The notes below the pieces were generated by a model. The model saw only the letters and a list, made by a program, of their open reading frames with translations, did not search any database and was not told the origin of the DNA. A program made the position numbers and the translations under genes. From Pseudomonas pharyngis (GTDB lineage Bacteria > Pseudomonadota > Gammaproteobacteria > Pseudomonadales > Pseudomonadaceae), in assembly GCF_021602345.1 (NCBI RefSeq), contig NZ_BQID01000001.1, forward strand, positions 1-64,000: a DNA stretch of 64,000 bases, read 5' to 3'. Every line of letters starts with the position of its first letter. Positions within the stretch are counted from its first letter, which is position 1. Of the stretch, positions 10,242-20,659 are shown in pieces.

Positions 10242-11036
10242 TTAGCTCGGCATATTGCGCGCGTAGAAGATTTCCAGCATTTCGTGTTTCACACGCTCGG
10301 TCACCTGAGCGCGTTGCTCGGAAGACAGGTTGCTGGTGGCATCGCCGAACAGGTAGTTGTCCAGTTCGAAGTTCTTCAGCAGCATTTTGGTGTGGAACAG
10401 GTTTTCCTGGTACACGTTCACGTCGGTCATCTGGTACGCGTCGCGAGTGTCATCGGAAAGGTAGTTCTGGATCGAGTTGATCTCGTGGTCGATGAAGTGC
10501 TTGTTGCCTTCAACGTCACGGGTGAAGCCGCGCACACGGTAATCCACGGTCACGATGTCCGAATCGAACTGGTGAATGAGGAAGTTGAGCGCTTTGAGCG
10601 GTGAAATGACACCACAGGTCGACACATCGATGTCCACACGGAAGGTCGCGATACCGGCATCCGGATGGATTTCCGGGTAGGTGTGCACCGTGATGTGGCT
10701 CTTGTCGAGGTGGGCCAGGATGATTTCGGGCAATGGGCCCGGGGACTCTTCGATCTGGCTTTCGGTGGGGGTCACCGGCTCTTCCGAGATCAGAATCGTG
10801 ACGCTGGCACCCTGAGGCTCATAGTTCTGACTCGCAATGTTCAGAATGTTGGCACCAATGATTTCGACAACTTCCGTGAGGATCTGCGTCAGGCGTTCGG
10901 CGTTGTACTCTTGATTGATGTACTCGACGTAAGCCTGCTGGTCTTGCGGGGTTTCCGCGTAGCAGATGTCATAGATGTTGAAGCTCAAGGTCTTTGTCAG
11001 GTTATTGAACCCGTGGAGCTTGAGTTTGCTTTTCAC
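10242..11036 (-). CDS. speD: S-adenosylmethionine decarboxylase proenzyme
   Basis: Pyruvoyl enzyme producing decarboxylated SAM for spermidine synthesis. The 264-residue proenzyme contains [13 protein letters not shown]: self-cleavage before the serine makes the pyruvoyl cofactor at the alpha-chain N-terminus. The start is taken as the GTG at 11036 ([14 protein letters not shown]), which gives the family length; the frame is open further upstream to 11078 with no resemblance. It resembles the long gamma-proteobacterial form. Upstream 11037-11273 is non-coding and contains its promoter region plus the tail space of osmC. Confidence 0.96.
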   Translation of the reverse strand: MKSKLKLHGFNNLTKTLSFNIYDICYAETPQDQQAYVEYINQEYNAERLTQILTEVVEIIGANILNIASQNYEPQGASVTILISEEPVTPTESQIEESPGPLPEIILAHLDKSHITVHTYPEIHPDAGIATFRVDIDVSTCGVISPLKALNFLIHQFDSDIVTVDYRVRGFTRDVEGNKHFIDHEINSIQNYLSDDTRDAYQMTDVNVYQENLFHTKMLLKNFELDNYLFGDATSNLSSEQRAQVTERVKHEMLEIFYARNMPS

Positions 11037-11273
11037 CGTTAAAAACTCTCTATGTATGCGGCACGGCCGCGTGATCAAGCATGCCCGTCAAGTGCGAACA
11101 ACGCACCTGCGTAGGACGGTTAACACCTCTTCGCGATGGCGATTTTGGTTATCTGTTCAGGCGGATGACCCGTCGATTGACTGATCACGGCCCTGAAAAA
11201 AGTGGCGCATTATGCAGACGTCAGCGGGGGATCGCCAGAGTCTGCACTGCTTTTATGATAGTTGAATGTCGGC

Positions 11274-11696
11274 TCAGCCGAGTTCAACGATTTCGTAGTC
11301 GTGGGTGATCGCTACGCCAGCCGCGCCGAGCATGATCGAGGCCGAGCAATACTTCTCCGCAGACAGTTCGATGGCGCGTTTGACCTGGGCTTCTTTCAAA
11401 CCCCGACCCTTGACCACGAAGTGCATGTGGATCTTGGTAAACACTTTCGGATCTTCGGTCGCGCGTTCGGCATCCAGAAAGGCTTCGCAGCTTTCAACGG
11501 CCTGACGGGACTTCTTCAAAATGCTGACCACGTCGAAATTGCTGCAACCGCCGACACCCAGCAGGAGCATTTCCATCGGGCGGACACCCAGGTTACGACC
11601 ACCGGCGTCCGGCGGACCGTCCATGACCACGACATGACCGCTGCCGGATTCGCCGAGGAACATGGCTTCGCCAGCCCATTGGATGCGTGCCTTCAT
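11274..11696 (-). CDS. OsmC/Ohr-family peroxiredoxin-like protein
   Basis: Thiol-dependent hydroperoxide-reducing family. The 140-residue product has the two family cysteines in GVGGCSNFD and VESCEAFLD, separated as in OsmC-type proteins. The ATG at 11696 is chosen over a TTG two codons earlier. It is divergent from vfr, with 236 nt between. Which branch of the family (OsmC, Ohr or YhfA-like) is not certain; the sequence looks closest to the YhfA-like group seen beside crp in other gamma-proteobacteria. Confidence 0.87.
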   Translation of the reverse strand: MKARIQWAGEAMFLGESGSGHVVVMDGPPDAGGRNLGVRPMEMLLLGVGGCSNFDVVSILKKSRQAVESCEAFLDAERATEDPKVFTKIHMHFVVKGRGLKEAQVKRAIELSAEKYCSASIMLGAAGVAITHDYEIVELG

Positions 11697-11932
11697 CGCC
11701 AAGACTCCACTGTAGAAAAAAGGGTCGCCAGCTTAGCACAGGGCCCTGCCCGGACAGCGAGCAGGTTCCTAGGACGAATGCACCTTTAACGTAGGTGATT
11801 TCTCGAAATTTCGACGAAGTGTCTGGTAAGCTGGCGCCAATTCACTGGCGCCTTCGCCAGACTGTGTAGCGACCGCCTCAGCGCCTCATATAAAAACCAA
11901 ATATAACCGTGCAGTCTTTTCGGGATACAACC

Positions 11933-12577
11933 ATGGTTGGTATTACCCCCACACCCAAAATCAAGAACCTCGACAAGCTGCTGATGCATTGCCAGCGCCG
12001 CCGTCACGCGGCCAAGAGCAACATCATCTGCGCCGGAGATCGCTCCGACACTCTGTATTTCATCATCCGCGGTTCGGTCACGATCCTGATCGAGGACGAC
12101 GACGGCCGCGAAATGATCATCGCGTACCTGAATGCCGGGGACTTCTTCGGCGAGCTGGGTCTTTTCGAAGAGGCCGGCCAGGAACAGCAGCGCAGCGCCT
12201 GGGTGCGGGCCAAGGTTGAATGCGAAGTCGCGGAAATCAGCTACGCCAAGTTCCGCGAATTGTCGCAACAGGATCCGGACATTCTCTACGTACTCAGCGG
12301 ACAAATTGCACAACGTCTGCGCAACACCACACGCAAGGTCGGCGACCTGGCGTTCTTCGACGTTACCGGCCGTGTCGCTCGCTGCCTGCTGGAGCTGTGC
12401 AAGCAACCGGACGCCATGACTCACCCGGACGGCATGCAGATCAAGGTGACCCGTCAGGAAATCGGCCGGATCGTCGGGTGTTCGCGAGAGATGGTCGGTC
12501 GCGTGCTCAAGGATCTTGAAGAACGCAACCTGGTCGATGTGAAAGGCAAGACCATGGTGGTCTTCGGCACTCGCTGA
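11933..12577 (+). CDS. vfr: cAMP-dependent regulator Vfr (CRP homologue)
   Basis: Global cAMP receptor transcription factor. The 214-residue product has the cyclic-nucleotide-binding beta-roll with the phosphate-binding cassette GELGLFE...RSAWVRA, a dimerisation helix, and the helix-turn-helix [21 protein letters not shown]. The ATG at 11933 gives the length of P. aeruginosa Vfr; no strong ribosome site is visible, and a GTG at 11909 is an alternative. In P. aeruginosa Vfr controls virulence and quorum sensing; its role in fluorescent pseudomonads is less defined. It is divergent from an OsmC-family gene, as crp is elsewhere. Confidence 0.95.
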   Translation: MVGITPTPKIKNLDKLLMHCQRRRHAAKSNIICAGDRSDTLYFIIRGSVTILIEDDDGREMIIAYLNAGDFFGELGLFEEAGQEQQRSAWVRAKVECEVAEISYAKFRELSQQDPDILYVLSGQIAQRLRNTTRKVGDLAFFDVTGRVARCLLELCKQPDAMTHPDGMQIKVTRQEIGRIVGCSREMVGRVLKDLEERNLVDVKGKTMVVFGTR

Positions 12578-12587
12578 GTTCTCAATC

Positions 12588-13286
12588 TCAGCCGGCGTAG
12601 ATCTGCGCCAGCATCAAACGAAAGAGTTCATCAAGGCGTGCCAGTGCATGGGGCGCCGGGAATTTTTCGTGCAGAGCGATGTGGCTGGCGGCACGCACCC
12701 GCTGCTCCAGGCCACACGCCTCGTTGAATCGGTTGACCGCCGCGACCATCGACTCACGTTCGTCATCCACCAGCATCGCCCCGTGCACCAACCCCACCGG
12801 ACGCTGACCACCCTGACTCTGGCGCCAGCGCTGAGCGGTGCCGACCATCTTGCGACCGTCGAGATTGACGTTGAAGCGACCGTCGCAAAACGCACCGTCG
12901 ATTTCACCCAACGACGAAGTGCCGCCCAACTCATCCAGCAACTCACAAATCGGATCACACAGACGCCGGTAACCGGTTTCGATGCGGTTCAGATCGCCTT
13001 CGCTGCGAGGCGGTGCATAGACCAGTGCAATATTGATGGTCGACGCCGATTGCGGAACCGGTTCGCCACCGGTTTCACGCAGCAACACCGGCCAGCCGGC
13101 AGCAGCGGAGACTTCGCAGGCGTGATCGAATCCGGAGAGACGATTCAAACGGCGCGGCATGACCAAAGCGCGATCGCTGGGCTGCCAGAACAGCAAGCCA
13201 AATTCGGCATCGCCAGCGCAGACCGAGGCCAGCAGATCCTGTTCGGCTTGCAGGCCGGCTTCGATGGTCAGGGAAACTGGAGTCAT
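12588..13286 (-). CDS. Lipoate-protein ligase A-like family protein
   Basis: The 232-residue protein resembles the BPL/LplA/LipB fold: RLSGFDHACEV, then RETGGEPVPQSA in place of the R-R-x-S-G-G-G motif, and LVHGAMLVDDE near the C-terminal part. The usual lysine-containing NVK segment is not obvious (FNVNLDGRKMVG aligns best), so the substrate, lipoate, octanoate or biotin, is uncertain. It converges on vfr with 10 nt between the stops and stands alone on its strand. Confidence 0.75.
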   Translation of the reverse strand: MTPVSLTIEAGLQAEQDLLASVCAGDAEFGLLFWQPSDRALVMPRRLNRLSGFDHACEVSAAAGWPVLLRETGGEPVPQSASTINIALVYAPPRSEGDLNRIETGYRRLCDPICELLDELGGTSSLGEIDGAFCDGRFNVNLDGRKMVGTAQRWRQSQGGQRPVGLVHGAMLVDDERESMVAAVNRFNEACGLEQRVRAASHIALHEKFPAPHALARLDELFRLMLAQIYAG

Positions 13287-13332
13287 AAAGAAGTCCGTTA
13301 GACGATCAGTCTGTGGTGAATCTTATGGCCTC

Positions 13333-13398
13333 TTCGCGAGCAAGCCCGCTCCCAGATCAGGAATGCATTTCTCCTGTGGGAGCGGGCTTGCCCGCGAA
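13333..13398. repeat. Pair of inverted REP elements (BIME-like)
   Basis: Two 22-23 bp copies of one motif face each other: TTCGCGAGCAAGCCCGCTCCCA at 13333-13354, and GTGGGAGCGGGCTTGCCCGCGAA at 13376-13398. The same motif recurs at 25084-25170 and 28290-28312. This is a typical Pseudomonas repetitive extragenic palindrome pair, here just after the trpC stop. Confidence 0.93.
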
Positions 13399-13421
13399 TG
13401 AGTCGACTCGGTCTGAATGAA

Positions 13422-14258
13422 TCAGTCGAGGGTCGAACCGCTCACCGGAACGCCGCGTTCAGGGAAGAACAGACGCTGCAGTTCAATGCCCGGGCTTTCG
13501 GCGCGCATGAACGCTTCGCCGACCAGAAACGCATAGACATCGCTGATCTCCATCAACTCGACATCGGCACGATTGAGGATGCCGCTCTCAGTGATGACCA
13601 GGCGATCACGCGGAATGCGCGGCAGCAAGTCGAGGGTGGTTTCCAGACTCACGTCAAAGGTGTGCAGATTGCGGTTGTTGACTCCGACCAGCGGCGTGTC
13701 GAGGGTTTTCAACGCGCGTTCCAGCTCATCGCCGTCGTGCACTTCTACCAGCACATCGAGGCCGACATCTTTGGCCACCGACGCCAGTTCGGCCATTTTC
13801 ACGTCATCCAGCGCGGAGACGATCAACAACACGCAATCGGCGCCCAAGGCACGGGCTTCGACGATCTGGTACGGATCGATCATGAAATCCTTGCGGATCA
13901 CCGGCAGTGAGCACGCCGCGCGGGCCTGTTGCAGGTAGGTATCGGCGCCCTGGAAGTAGTCGATATCGGTCAGCACCGACAGGCAGGTCGCCCCGCCCTT
14001 CTCGTAGCTTTTGGCGATCTCGGCGGGAACGAAGTTCTCGCGGATCACGCCTTTGCTCGGCGACGCCTTCTTGATTTCGGCGATCACTGCCGGTTGTTTC
14101 TTCTTGGCCTGCGCCAGCAATGCCTGGGCAAAACCACGGGGGGCATCGGCCGCCTTGGCCAGACTTTCCAGCTCGCTCAGGCTCACACGAGCGCTACGCT
14201 CGGCGACTTCCTGAACCTTGCGGGCCAGAATGTTTTCCAGAACCGTCGGTACACTCAT
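13422..14258 (-). CDS. trpC: Indole-3-glycerol phosphate synthase
   Basis: Closes the indole ring from CdRP in tryptophan synthesis. The 278-residue TIM-barrel protein starts [18 protein letters not shown], with the catalytic lysine in [13 protein letters not shown], then [13 protein letters not shown] and ESGI. It is a free-standing TrpC without the TrpF fusion of E. coli. Its ATG overlaps the trpD stop (ATGA), so it is the last gene of trpGDC. Confidence 0.97.
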   Translation of the reverse strand: MSVPTVLENILARKVQEVAERSARVSLSELESLAKAADAPRGFAQALLAQAKKKQPAVIAEIKKASPSKGVIRENFVPAEIAKSYEKGGATCLSVLTDIDYFQGADTYLQQARAACSLPVIRKDFMIDPYQIVEARALGADCVLLIVSALDDVKMAELASVAKDVGLDVLVEVHDGDELERALKTLDTPLVGVNNRNLHTFDVSLETTLDLLPRIPRDRLVITESGILNRADVELMEISDVYAFLVGEAFMRAESPGIELQRLFFPERGVPVSGSTLD

Positions 14259-15304
14259 CCCTCATTCTCCACTTTGAATACCGCGGTAAAGGCACCCAAC
14301 TCCTCGAGTTTTTCCCGAGCAAGACCGGTGTGCAGAGCGTCGTGGGCCAGTGCCACGCCCTCTTTCAGACTTTTCGCCAGGTCGGCGGCGTACAGCGCCG
14401 CACCGGCATTGAGCACGATCATTTCGGCAGCCTTCTGGCCGTTCTCGGTCTTGCGCTTGCCCAGTGCATCGCGGATCAGCGCCAGCGACGCTTCCGGGCC
14501 TTCGACCGACAGGCCATGCAGGCTCTGGCTCTTCATGCCCAGATCTTCCGGCTCGACCCAATACTCGGAGATCTGATCGTCTTTCAGCTCGGCGACAAAG
14601 GTCGGCGCCGCCAGGCTGAATTCATCCAGACCGTCCTTCGAATGCACCACCAGCACGTGCTTGCTGCCCAGACGCTGCAAGACTTCAGCCAACGGCCGGC
14701 ACAGCGCCGGGGTGAACACGCCCACCACCTGATGTTTCACACCGGCCGGATTCGTAAGCGGGCCGAGCATGTTGAACAGGGTGCGCAGACCGAGATCGCG
14801 GCGCGGGCCGGCGGCGTACTTCATGGCTTTGTGGTGAGTCTGGGCAAACATAAAACCGATGCCGACGTTATCGATGCAGCGCGCCACCTGAACCGGGGTC
14901 AGGTTGAGGTAGATGCCGGCGGCTTCCAGCAGGTCGGCACTGCCGCTCTTGCCCGACACTGCACGGTTACCGTGCTTGGCCACGGTGCAACCGGCCGCAG
15001 CGACCACAAAGGAAGACGCGGTCGACACGTTGAAAATGTTTGCCCCGTCACCGCCGGTGCCGACCACATCGACCACGCCGTCGAGGGTCTTGAGTTCGAC
15101 CTTGTCCGCCAGTTCGCGCATCACCGACACGGCGCCGACGATTTCGTCGATGCTCTCGCTCTTCATGCGCATGGCCATCATGAACGCGCCGATCTGCGCG
15201 TCCGTGCATTGGCCGGTCATGATTTCGCGCATCACGTCGCGCATTTCATCGGTGCTGAGGTCAAGGTGATCGACGATACGGCTCAGGGCTGTCTTGATAT
15301 TCAT
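14255..15304 (-). CDS. trpD: Anthranilate phosphoribosyltransferase
   Basis: Transfers phosphoribose from PRPP to anthranilate. The 349-residue product carries the PRPP-binding glycine loop [16 protein letters not shown] and the [15 protein letters not shown] segment. It lies 9 nt after trpG and overlaps trpC by 4 nt. It is separate from TrpG, unlike the fused enzyme of E. coli. Confidence 0.97.
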   Translation of the reverse strand: MNIKTALSRIVDHLDLSTDEMRDVMREIMTGQCTDAQIGAFMMAMRMKSESIDEIVGAVSVMRELADKVELKTLDGVVDVVGTGGDGANIFNVSTASSFVVAAAGCTVAKHGNRAVSGKSGSADLLEAAGIYLNLTPVQVARCIDNVGIGFMFAQTHHKAMKYAAGPRRDLGLRTLFNMLGPLTNPAGVKHQVVGVFTPALCRPLAEVLQRLGSKHVLVVHSKDGLDEFSLAAPTFVAELKDDQISEYWVEPEDLGMKSQSLHGLSVEGPEASLALIRDALGKRKTENGQKAAEMIVLNAGAALYAADLAKSLKEGVALAHDALHTGLAREKLEELGAFTAVFKVENEG

Positions 15305-15313
15305 GGGAAGTCC

Positions 15314-15907
15314 TTAGCGCGTGCCGCCGGTTTGTTTGAGGAAGTTGGCGAACAGTTCATGGCCCTGTTCGGTGAGGATCGATTCCGGGTGGAACTGTAC
15401 GCCCTCGATGTTCAGGGTCTTGTGACGCAGGCCCATGATTTCGTCGACCGAACCGTCATCGAGCTGGGTCCACGCCGTCAGCTCCAGGCAATCGGGCAAC
15501 GTTTCGTGTTTAACGATCAGGGAATGATAGCGGGTGACGGTCAGCGGCCGGTTCAGCCCGGCAAACACGCCCTTGTCCTCGTGGAATACCGGGCTAGTCT
15601 TACCGTGCATCACCTGCCGGGCGCGGACGACATCGCCGCCAAAAGCCTGGCCGATGGACTGGTGACCGAGGCAGACGCCGAGGATCGGCAGTTTGCCGGC
15701 GAAGTGCTTGATGGCTTCGATGGAGATGCCGGCTTCGGTCGGTGTGCACGGGCCCGGGGAAACCACGATCCGCTCAGGGTTGAGCGCTTCGATTTCGGCG
15801 ATGGTCAGTTCGTCGTTGCGCACCACCTTGACCTCGGCACCCAGCTCGCCGAGGTATTGCACAACGTTGTAAGTAAAGGAGTCGTAGTTGTCGATCATCA
15901 GCAACAT
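15314..15907 (-). CDS. trpG: Anthranilate synthase glutamine amidotransferase subunit
   Basis: Supplies ammonia from glutamine to TrpE. The 197-residue class I amidotransferase begins [14 protein letters not shown] and shows the catalytic Cys in [15 protein letters not shown] and the His/Glu pair in QFHPESIL. The ATG at 15907 matches the family start; the open frame upstream to 16015 is leader RNA. It is the first gene of trpGDC and lies 160 nt after a Trp-rich leader peptide ORF (16068-16154), so attenuation is the likely control. Confidence 0.97.
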   Translation of the reverse strand: MLLMIDNYDSFTYNVVQYLGELGAEVKVVRNDELTIAEIEALNPERIVVSPGPCTPTEAGISIEAIKHFAGKLPILGVCLGHQSIGQAFGGDVVRARQVMHGKTSPVFHEDKGVFAGLNRPLTVTRYHSLIVKHETLPDCLELTAWTQLDDGSVDEIMGLRHKTLNIEGVQFHPESILTEQGHELFANFLKQTGGTR

Positions 15908-16044
15908 GGCGTTTCGAACCTCTTGAATTCTGACTTGAAGACAGCCTTCGGATGACTTGCCAGGGCGCTGCACACGTTCAGACGCGCAGGTCGCGTCGGC
16001 ACAGCGGCATTTCAAACGGGCAAGGAAGGCAAAGCGATACAGAT

Positions 16045-16057
16045 CCGGCGGGGCCGG
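16045..16057 (-). promoter_or_regulatory. Candidate trpGDC attenuator hairpin
   Basis: CCGGC-GGG-GCCGG (plus-strand reading) lies 10 nt beyond the leader peptide stop. It is followed in the transcript by CTGTATCGCTTTGCC, without a true T-run, so it may be part of the anti-terminator/terminator switch rather than a complete terminator. The equivalent trpE element is at 19818-19829. Confidence 0.55.
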
Positions 16058-16067
16058 CAGAATAGAT

Positions 16068-16154
16068 TCAGGCGCGCCAACGCCAGCGGGCGTGTGCCTT
16101 GATGACTTGATCCAGAAGTTTGCTGGTGATCAACACGGGGAAGGTCTCGTTCAT
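16068..16154 (-). CDS. Candidate trpGDC leader peptide
   Basis: A 28-codon ORF beginning [12 protein letters not shown] and ending [11 protein letters not shown], with two Trp codons in the last five. Ten nt after the stop is a 5-bp GC hairpin (16045-16057, CCGGC/GCCGG). The end of the ORF is nearly identical to the C-terminus of gph just upstream of trpE, where the same hairpin follows at the same distance. Control of trpE and trpGDC by attenuation has been reported for P. putida; I take this ORF as the ribosome-stalling leader. No clear Shine-Dalgarno is visible, and the promoter is only guessed (TTGTTT and CATATT-like boxes upstream). Confidence 0.72.
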   Translation of the reverse strand: MNETFPVLITSKLLDQVIKAHARWRWRA

Positions 16155-16310
16155 ACGTTTCGGCACAGTAACTTAGCTGGGCGGAGCGTGCAATATGGCC
16201 GGGGCCGTGGGGGATAAAACAATGGGAGGGTTGACGACCGATGGCAAATCGCCGGAAGTTTTTGGTACTGTCGTTTCGTTCACTACAACAATAAATAAAC
16301 GGACTTGCTC

Positions 16311-18221
16311 ATGATCAAACAGACGTTGTTTGTACCGCTCGCCGGATGCCTGCTCGCGATGGCCTGCGCCCAGGCGAACGCCGCACCCAATCCTTATTCG
16401 AATTTCGTGGTCTTCGGTGACAGCCTGAGCGATGCCGGGACTTTCACTGACAGCGGCGGCCCGGCCGGCGCCACGCAGCGCTACACCAACCGCACCGGCC
16501 CGGTCTATCTGGACGGCAGCGGTGAACTCCGCTCGCTGAACTCGACGCAACTGCTCGGTGGCCGACTTGGCTTCACACCGGATCAAACCGCCTCCTCGTC
16601 CTCAGCGGTACGTGCCGGCCAAGGCCAGCCGGACGGTAACAACTGGGCCGTGGGCGGCTATCGTACCGACCAGATTCTCGACTCGATCACCAGCCAGTCC
16701 GCCACTGGTGAACGTACCCGCGCCGGTTATCTGCCGTCGAACGGTTTCCGCGCCGACCCGAATGCCCTGTATTACCTGACCGGGGGTGGCAACGATTTCC
16801 TCCAGGGCCGCGTCACCAGTCTTCCTCAGGCGAATGCCGCTGCCGATCGACTGGTCGACAGCGTACGCACACTGCAAGGCGCCGGCGCCCGTTACATCAT
16901 GGTCTGGCTGTTGCCGGACATCGGCCTGACGCCAGCCATCAACGGTTCGCCGCTGCAAGCGTTCACTTCGCAACTCAGCGCCCAGTTCAACACCGAACTG
17001 GTCAGCCAGTTGCAGAGCGTCAATGCCAACGTCATCCCGCTGAACGTCCCGGTTCTGCTCAAAGAGGCATTCGCCAATCCGGCGCAGTTCGGCCTGGCAA
17101 CTGACCAGAATCTGGTCGGCACCTGCTTCAGCGGCAACAGCTGCACGGAGAACGCGCGGTACGGGATCAACAGCGCCACCCCGGATCCGACCAAGCTGAT
17201 CTACAACGACGCCGTTCACCCAACAGAAGCCGGGCAGCGCCTGATCGCCGATTACGCTTACTCACTGCTGGCCGCGCCATGGGAAGCGACCCTGTTGCCG
17301 CAAATGGCCCAAGGCACCCTGCGCTCGCATCAGGATGAGCTGCGCAACCAGTGGCTGGCAGATTGGGAAAACTGGCAGGCCGTTGGCCAATGGCGGGCGA
17401 TTGTCGCCGGCGGCGGCCAGCATCAGGACTTCGACAGCCAACGCAGCGGCGCCAGCGCCGACGGCAACGGTTACAACCTGAACATCGGCGGCAGCTACCG
17501 CCTCAACGACGCCTGGCGCGTGGGCGTGGCGGCCGGTTTCTACAATCAGAAACTCGAGGCCGGCGACAACGATTCGGACTACAAGCTGAACACTTATCTG
17601 GGCACCGCATTCGCCCAGTACCAGCAGAACCGCTGGTGGGGTGACGCCGCCGTGACCGCCGGGCATCTGGATTACGACAGCCTCAAACGCAAATTCCAAC
17701 TGGGGGTCAACGAACGCGGCGAGAAAGGCGATACCGACGGCTATGTCCTGGCCTTCAGCGGACGCGTGGGCTACGACATTGCGCCAGAAGCAAGCAGCCC
17801 ATGGCACCTGTCGCCATTCGTCAGTGCCGACTTTGCCAAGGTTGAAGTCGATGGCTATTCGGAAAACGGCGCCGACTCCACGGCACTGACGTTCGATGAC
17901 CAGTCGCGCATTTCCCGGCGTCTCGGCCTCGGGATCCAGGGCAAGTACCAGATCACCTCGCAGACCCAGGTGTTCGGCGAACTGGCCCATGAGCGCGAGT
18001 ACAACGACGACACCCAGCATGTGACGATGAACCTCAATAGCCTGCCGAACAACCGCTATACCCTGGCCGGCTATGCCCCTCAAACCAACCTCAACCGCCT
18101 GAACCTCGGCGTGAGCCACAACCTCACCAAGGATCTGGCATTGCGCGCCAGCTACGACATCCGCAAGGATGACGACTTCACCCAGCAAGGGATCAACGTC
18201 GGCGTAGCGCTCGACTTCTGA
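16311..18221 (+). CDS. estA: Autotransporter GDSL esterase EstA/EstP
   Basis: Outer-membrane-anchored lipolytic enzyme of the GDSL family, type V secreted. The 636-residue protein has a signal peptide cleaved near ANA-APNP (after residue 24), the block [10 protein letters not shown] with nucleophile Ser38, GGGNDF (block III), and [10 protein letters not shown] with the Asp/His pair. From about residue 345 to the end is an autotransporter beta-barrel ending in the outer-membrane signature phenylalanine (GVALDF). The ATG at 16311 is preferred over a TTG two codons earlier. It stands alone on the plus strand between trpG and trpE and ends in a strong terminator shared with trpE. Confidence 0.95.
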   Translation: MIKQTLFVPLAGCLLAMACAQANAAPNPYSNFVVFGDSLSDAGTFTDSGGPAGATQRYTNRTGPVYLDGSGELRSLNSTQLLGGRLGFTPDQTASSSSAVRAGQGQPDGNNWAVGGYRTDQILDSITSQSATGERTRAGYLPSNGFRADPNALYYLTGGGNDFLQGRVTSLPQANAAADRLVDSVRTLQGAGARYIMVWLLPDIGLTPAINGSPLQAFTSQLSAQFNTELVSQLQSVNANVIPLNVPVLLKEAFANPAQFGLATDQNLVGTCFSGNSCTENARYGINSATPDPTKLIYNDAVHPTEAGQRLIADYAYSLLAAPWEATLLPQMAQGTLRSHQDELRNQWLADWENWQAVGQWRAIVAGGGQHQDFDSQRSGASADGNGYNLNIGGSYRLNDAWRVGVAAGFYNQKLEAGDNDSDYKLNTYLGTAFAQYQQNRWWGDAAVTAGHLDYDSLKRKFQLGVNERGEKGDTDGYVLAFSGRVGYDIAPEASSPWHLSPFVSADFAKVEVDGYSENGADSTALTFDDQSRISRRLGLGIQGKYQITSQTQVFGELAHEREYNDDTQHVTMNLNSLPNNRYTLAGYAPQTNLNRLNLGVSHNLTKDLALRASYDIRKDDDFTQQGINVGVALDF

Positions 18222-18233
18222 TTCGCAGGCCAT

Positions 18234-18272
18234 AAAAAAACGCGGCGCCCTCACAGGCGCCGCGTTTTTTTT
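18234..18272. terminator. Bidirectional terminator between estA and trpE
   Basis: A7-CGCGGCGCC-ctcaca-GGCGCCGCG-T8: a perfect 9-bp GC stem with A and T runs on both sides, between convergent genes. Confidence 0.95.
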
Positions 18273-18290
18273 GGCTGAATCAGCAATCAC

Positions 18291-19769
18291 TCAGTCCGGG
18301 GTTTGCTCGGCCAGTGCAACAGCGCGGAACATCGCCCGGCGCTTGTTGATGGTTTCTTCCCATTCCAGCGCCGGCACCGAGTCGGCGACGATGCCGCCAC
18401 CGGCCTGCACGTGCAGTTCGCCGTTCTTGATCACTGCGGTACGGATCGCAATCGCGGTGTCCATGTTGCCGTTCCAGGCGAAGTACCCGACCGCGCCGCC
18501 ATACACGCCACGCTTGACCGGCTCCAGCTCGTCGATAATTTCCATCGCACGGATCTTCGGCGCGCCGGACAAGGTGCCCGCCGGCAGGATCGCCCGCAGC
18601 GCGTCCATCGCCGTCAGCCCGGCCTTCAACTGACCGGTGACGTTAGACACGATGTGCATTACGTTGGAATAACGCTCGATGACCATCTTCTCGGTGAGCT
18701 TCACCGAGCCGATTTCCGATACGCGCCCGGTGTCGTTGCGACCGAGGTCGATCAGCATCAGGTGCTCGGCGATTTCCTTGTCGTCGGACAGCAGGTCTTC
18801 TTCCAGCGCCACGTCCGCCTCTTCGGTGGCGCCGCGAGGACGGGTGCCGGCAATCGGGCGTACAGTGATCAGGTTGTCTTCGACCCGTACCAGCACTTCC
18901 GGCGAACTGCCGACGACGTGGAAATCGCCGAAGTTGAAGAAGTACATGTACGGCGTCGGGTTGAAGCAACGCAGTGCGCGGTACAGATCGATCGGCGCTG
19001 CCTTGAAGTCGATCGACATGCGCTGGGACGGCACCACCTGCATGCAGTCACCGGCGAGGATGTATTCCTTGATGGTGTCGACGGCTTTTTCGTAGTCGTC
19101 CTGGGTGAAACTGGAGCGGAACACCGGCTCGGCCGCCTGCTGCTTGCTGAAATCCAGGCCACGGCGCGGGGTGATCGGCTGACGCAGTTTTTCCAGCAGT
19201 TGCTGCAATTGCGCCTGGCCTTGCTCGTAGGCATCGGCCTGCGCCGGGTCGGCCAGCACGATCGCGTGCATCTTGCCGGCGAGGTTGTCGAACACCACCA
19301 CCGCATCGGAGACCATCAGCAGAATGTCCGGCACGCCCAGCGGATCCGGGTTCGGGCATTTGCCGAGGCGCTTCTCTACATAACGCACGCAGTCGTAACC
19401 GAAGTAACCCACCAGACCGCCGTTGAAGCGCGGCAGACCGGCAATGGTCGGCACGTTGTAGCGGGCCTTGAAGGTTTCGACGAAGGCAAGCGGGTCTTCG
19501 ACATCGTGGCTTTCGGTCTCGACGCCATCGACGGTGATACTCACGTGATGATCGTGAACCCGCAGCACGGTGCGGCACGGCAGGCCGATGATCGAGTAAC
19601 GGCCCCATTTCTCGCCGCCCTGCACCGATTCGAGCAGGTAGGAGTTGGGCTGGTCGGCCAGTTTCAGGTAGATCGACAGCGGGGTGTCGAAGTCGGCCAG
19701 GGTTTCGCAGGCCAGCGGAATGCGGTTGTAGCCGTCAGCGGCCAGACGCAGGAATTCTTCGCGGATCAT
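18291..19769 (-). CDS. trpE: Anthranilate synthase component I
   Basis: Converts chorismate to anthranilate with ammonia from TrpG. The 492-residue product shows the feedback-inhibition motif LLES (YLLESVQGG) near residue 48 and the chorismate-binding core with [23 protein letters not shown] and TLSGAPK. It lies 71 nt after the gph stop. The intervening RNA holds a hairpin (19818-19829) and the end of gph encodes ARWRWRA, so attenuation is the likely regulation. trpE is separated from trpGDC by estA on the opposite strand, the split arrangement of Pseudomonas. Confidence 0.97.
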   Translation of the reverse strand: MIREEFLRLAADGYNRIPLACETLADFDTPLSIYLKLADQPNSYLLESVQGGEKWGRYSIIGLPCRTVLRVHDHHVSITVDGVETESHDVEDPLAFVETFKARYNVPTIAGLPRFNGGLVGYFGYDCVRYVEKRLGKCPNPDPLGVPDILLMVSDAVVVFDNLAGKMHAIVLADPAQADAYEQGQAQLQQLLEKLRQPITPRRGLDFSKQQAAEPVFRSSFTQDDYEKAVDTIKEYILAGDCMQVVPSQRMSIDFKAAPIDLYRALRCFNPTPYMYFFNFGDFHVVGSSPEVLVRVEDNLITVRPIAGTRPRGATEEADVALEEDLLSDDKEIAEHLMLIDLGRNDTGRVSEIGSVKLTEKMVIERYSNVMHIVSNVTGQLKAGLTAMDALRAILPAGTLSGAPKIRAMEIIDELEPVKRGVYGGAVGYFAWNGNMDTAIAIRTAVIKNGELHVQAGGGIVADSVPALEWEETINKRRAMFRAVALAEQTPD

Positions 19770-19817
19770 AGGGTGCCTCGTGGTGTGAGGGGCAAATCAG
19801 TCAGGTGTGCAAACGCG

Positions 19818-19829
19818 CCGGCAGGCCGG
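19818..19829 (-). promoter_or_regulatory. Candidate trpE attenuator hairpin
   Basis: CCGGC-AG-GCCGG, extendable by one base pair on each side, lies 10 nt after the gph/leader stop and is followed in the transcript by CGCGTTTGC. An alternative 6-bp pairing exists between CGCGCC in the end of the leader coding region and GGCGCG just after the hairpin. These mutually exclusive pairings are what an attenuator needs. The trpGDC leader has the same hairpin at the same 10-nt spacing. Confidence 0.55.
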
Positions 19830-19840
19830 CCAGGAACAAG

Positions 19841-19885
19841 TCAGGCGCGCCAACGCCAGCGGGCCAGGGCCTTGATGACTTTCAT
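19841..19885 (-). promoter_or_regulatory. Candidate trpE leader peptide nested in the 3' end of gph
   Basis: The last 14 codons of gph from an internal ATG at 19885 read [14 protein letters not shown], with two Trp codons. They match the free-standing trpGDC leader ending [12 protein letters not shown]. Either internal initiation or ribosomes finishing gph could report Trp-tRNA levels to the hairpin downstream. No clear Shine-Dalgarno precedes the internal ATG, so the second mode may be the real one. Confidence 0.6.
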
Positions 19886-20659
19886 CCAGAGTTTGCGGGT
19901 GACCACCACGATGGCGTTTCCAGAAGGGGATTGAGAAGCGTCGGGCAACGTTATCTCAGCGGCCGTATCCAGGCAACCGGGAATTAGCTTGCGCAGATCG
20001 TCGATCACCAGCGCCGGGGATTCCTCGGCAATCGGCCGGCCATGGTTGTAGCCATAACTGAGCCCAACGCATTTGACCCCCGCCGCTTTCGCCGCCAGCA
20101 CGTCGCTGCGCGAATCGCCGACGAACAGCGATTGCGAGGCCGGAATGCCGGACATCTTCATGACGAAGAACAGCGCCGCCGGGTCAGGCTTCTTCTGCGG
20201 CAGGGTATCGCCGCCGATGATCCACTTGAAGTAGCGGCCGATCTTCATCTGATCCAGCAGCGGTGCAACGAAGCGCTCCGGCTTGTTGGTGATCAGCGCC
20301 ATGGCCACGCCCTGCTTGTGCAGCCATTTCAGGGTGTCGCGCACGCCGGGATAGACCACGGTCAGCTCATGGCTGGCGCCGTAGGCCTCCATGAAAACCT
20401 CCAGCGCATGCTCGGCTTCGACGTCATCCACGGAGGAATGATCGATACCGCCGGCCAATGCGCGGCGCACCAGCACCGGCGCACCGTTGCCGACCCACTC
20501 GCGTACCGACTCGATACCGGCAGGCTTGCGCCCGAGCGAGAGCAGCATGTTATCCACAGCCGCCGCCAGGTCGGGTACCGAATCGATCAGCGTGCCATCC
20601 AGATCGAACATCACCAACCGCGGCAGTTGCCCCGGTAACAGCTGCTCAAAACCGCTCAT
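19841..20659 (-). CDS. gph: Phosphoglycolate phosphatase
   Basis: HAD-superfamily phosphatase removing 2-phosphoglycolate, for example from DNA repair. The 272-residue protein has motif [14 protein letters not shown], motif II in [10 protein letters not shown], and motif III/IV with [16 protein letters not shown]. After the HAD fold ends, near residue 235, there is a basic tail [17 protein letters not shown], unusual for a phosphatase and nearly identical to the trpGDC leader peptide. Its ATG overlaps the rpe stop by 4 nt. Transcription probably runs rpe-gph-(attenuator)-trpE. Confidence 0.95.
   Translation of the reverse strand: MSGFEQLLPGQLPRLVMFDLDGTLIDSVPDLAAAVDNMLLSLGRKPAGIESVREWVGNGAPVLVRRALAGGIDHSSVDDVEAEHALEVFMEAYGASHELTVVYPGVRDTLKWLHKQGVAMALITNKPERFVAPLLDQMKIGRYFKWIIGGDTLPQKKPDPAALFFVMKMSGIPASQSLFVGDSRSDVLAAKAAGVKCVGLSYGYNHGRPIAEESPALVIDDLRKLIPGCLDTAAEITLPDASQSPSGNAIVVVTRKLWMKVIKALARWRWRA

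Noticed and set aside
13333-13398. Possible intrinsic terminator after trpC
   Set aside because: The inverted arms match REP copies elsewhere in the window, and there is no T-run, so REP is the better explanation.
16155-16310. Remnant of a tailocin between trpE and trpG
   Set aside because: The interval only contains the trpG leader region and estA; no phage-like sequence seen.
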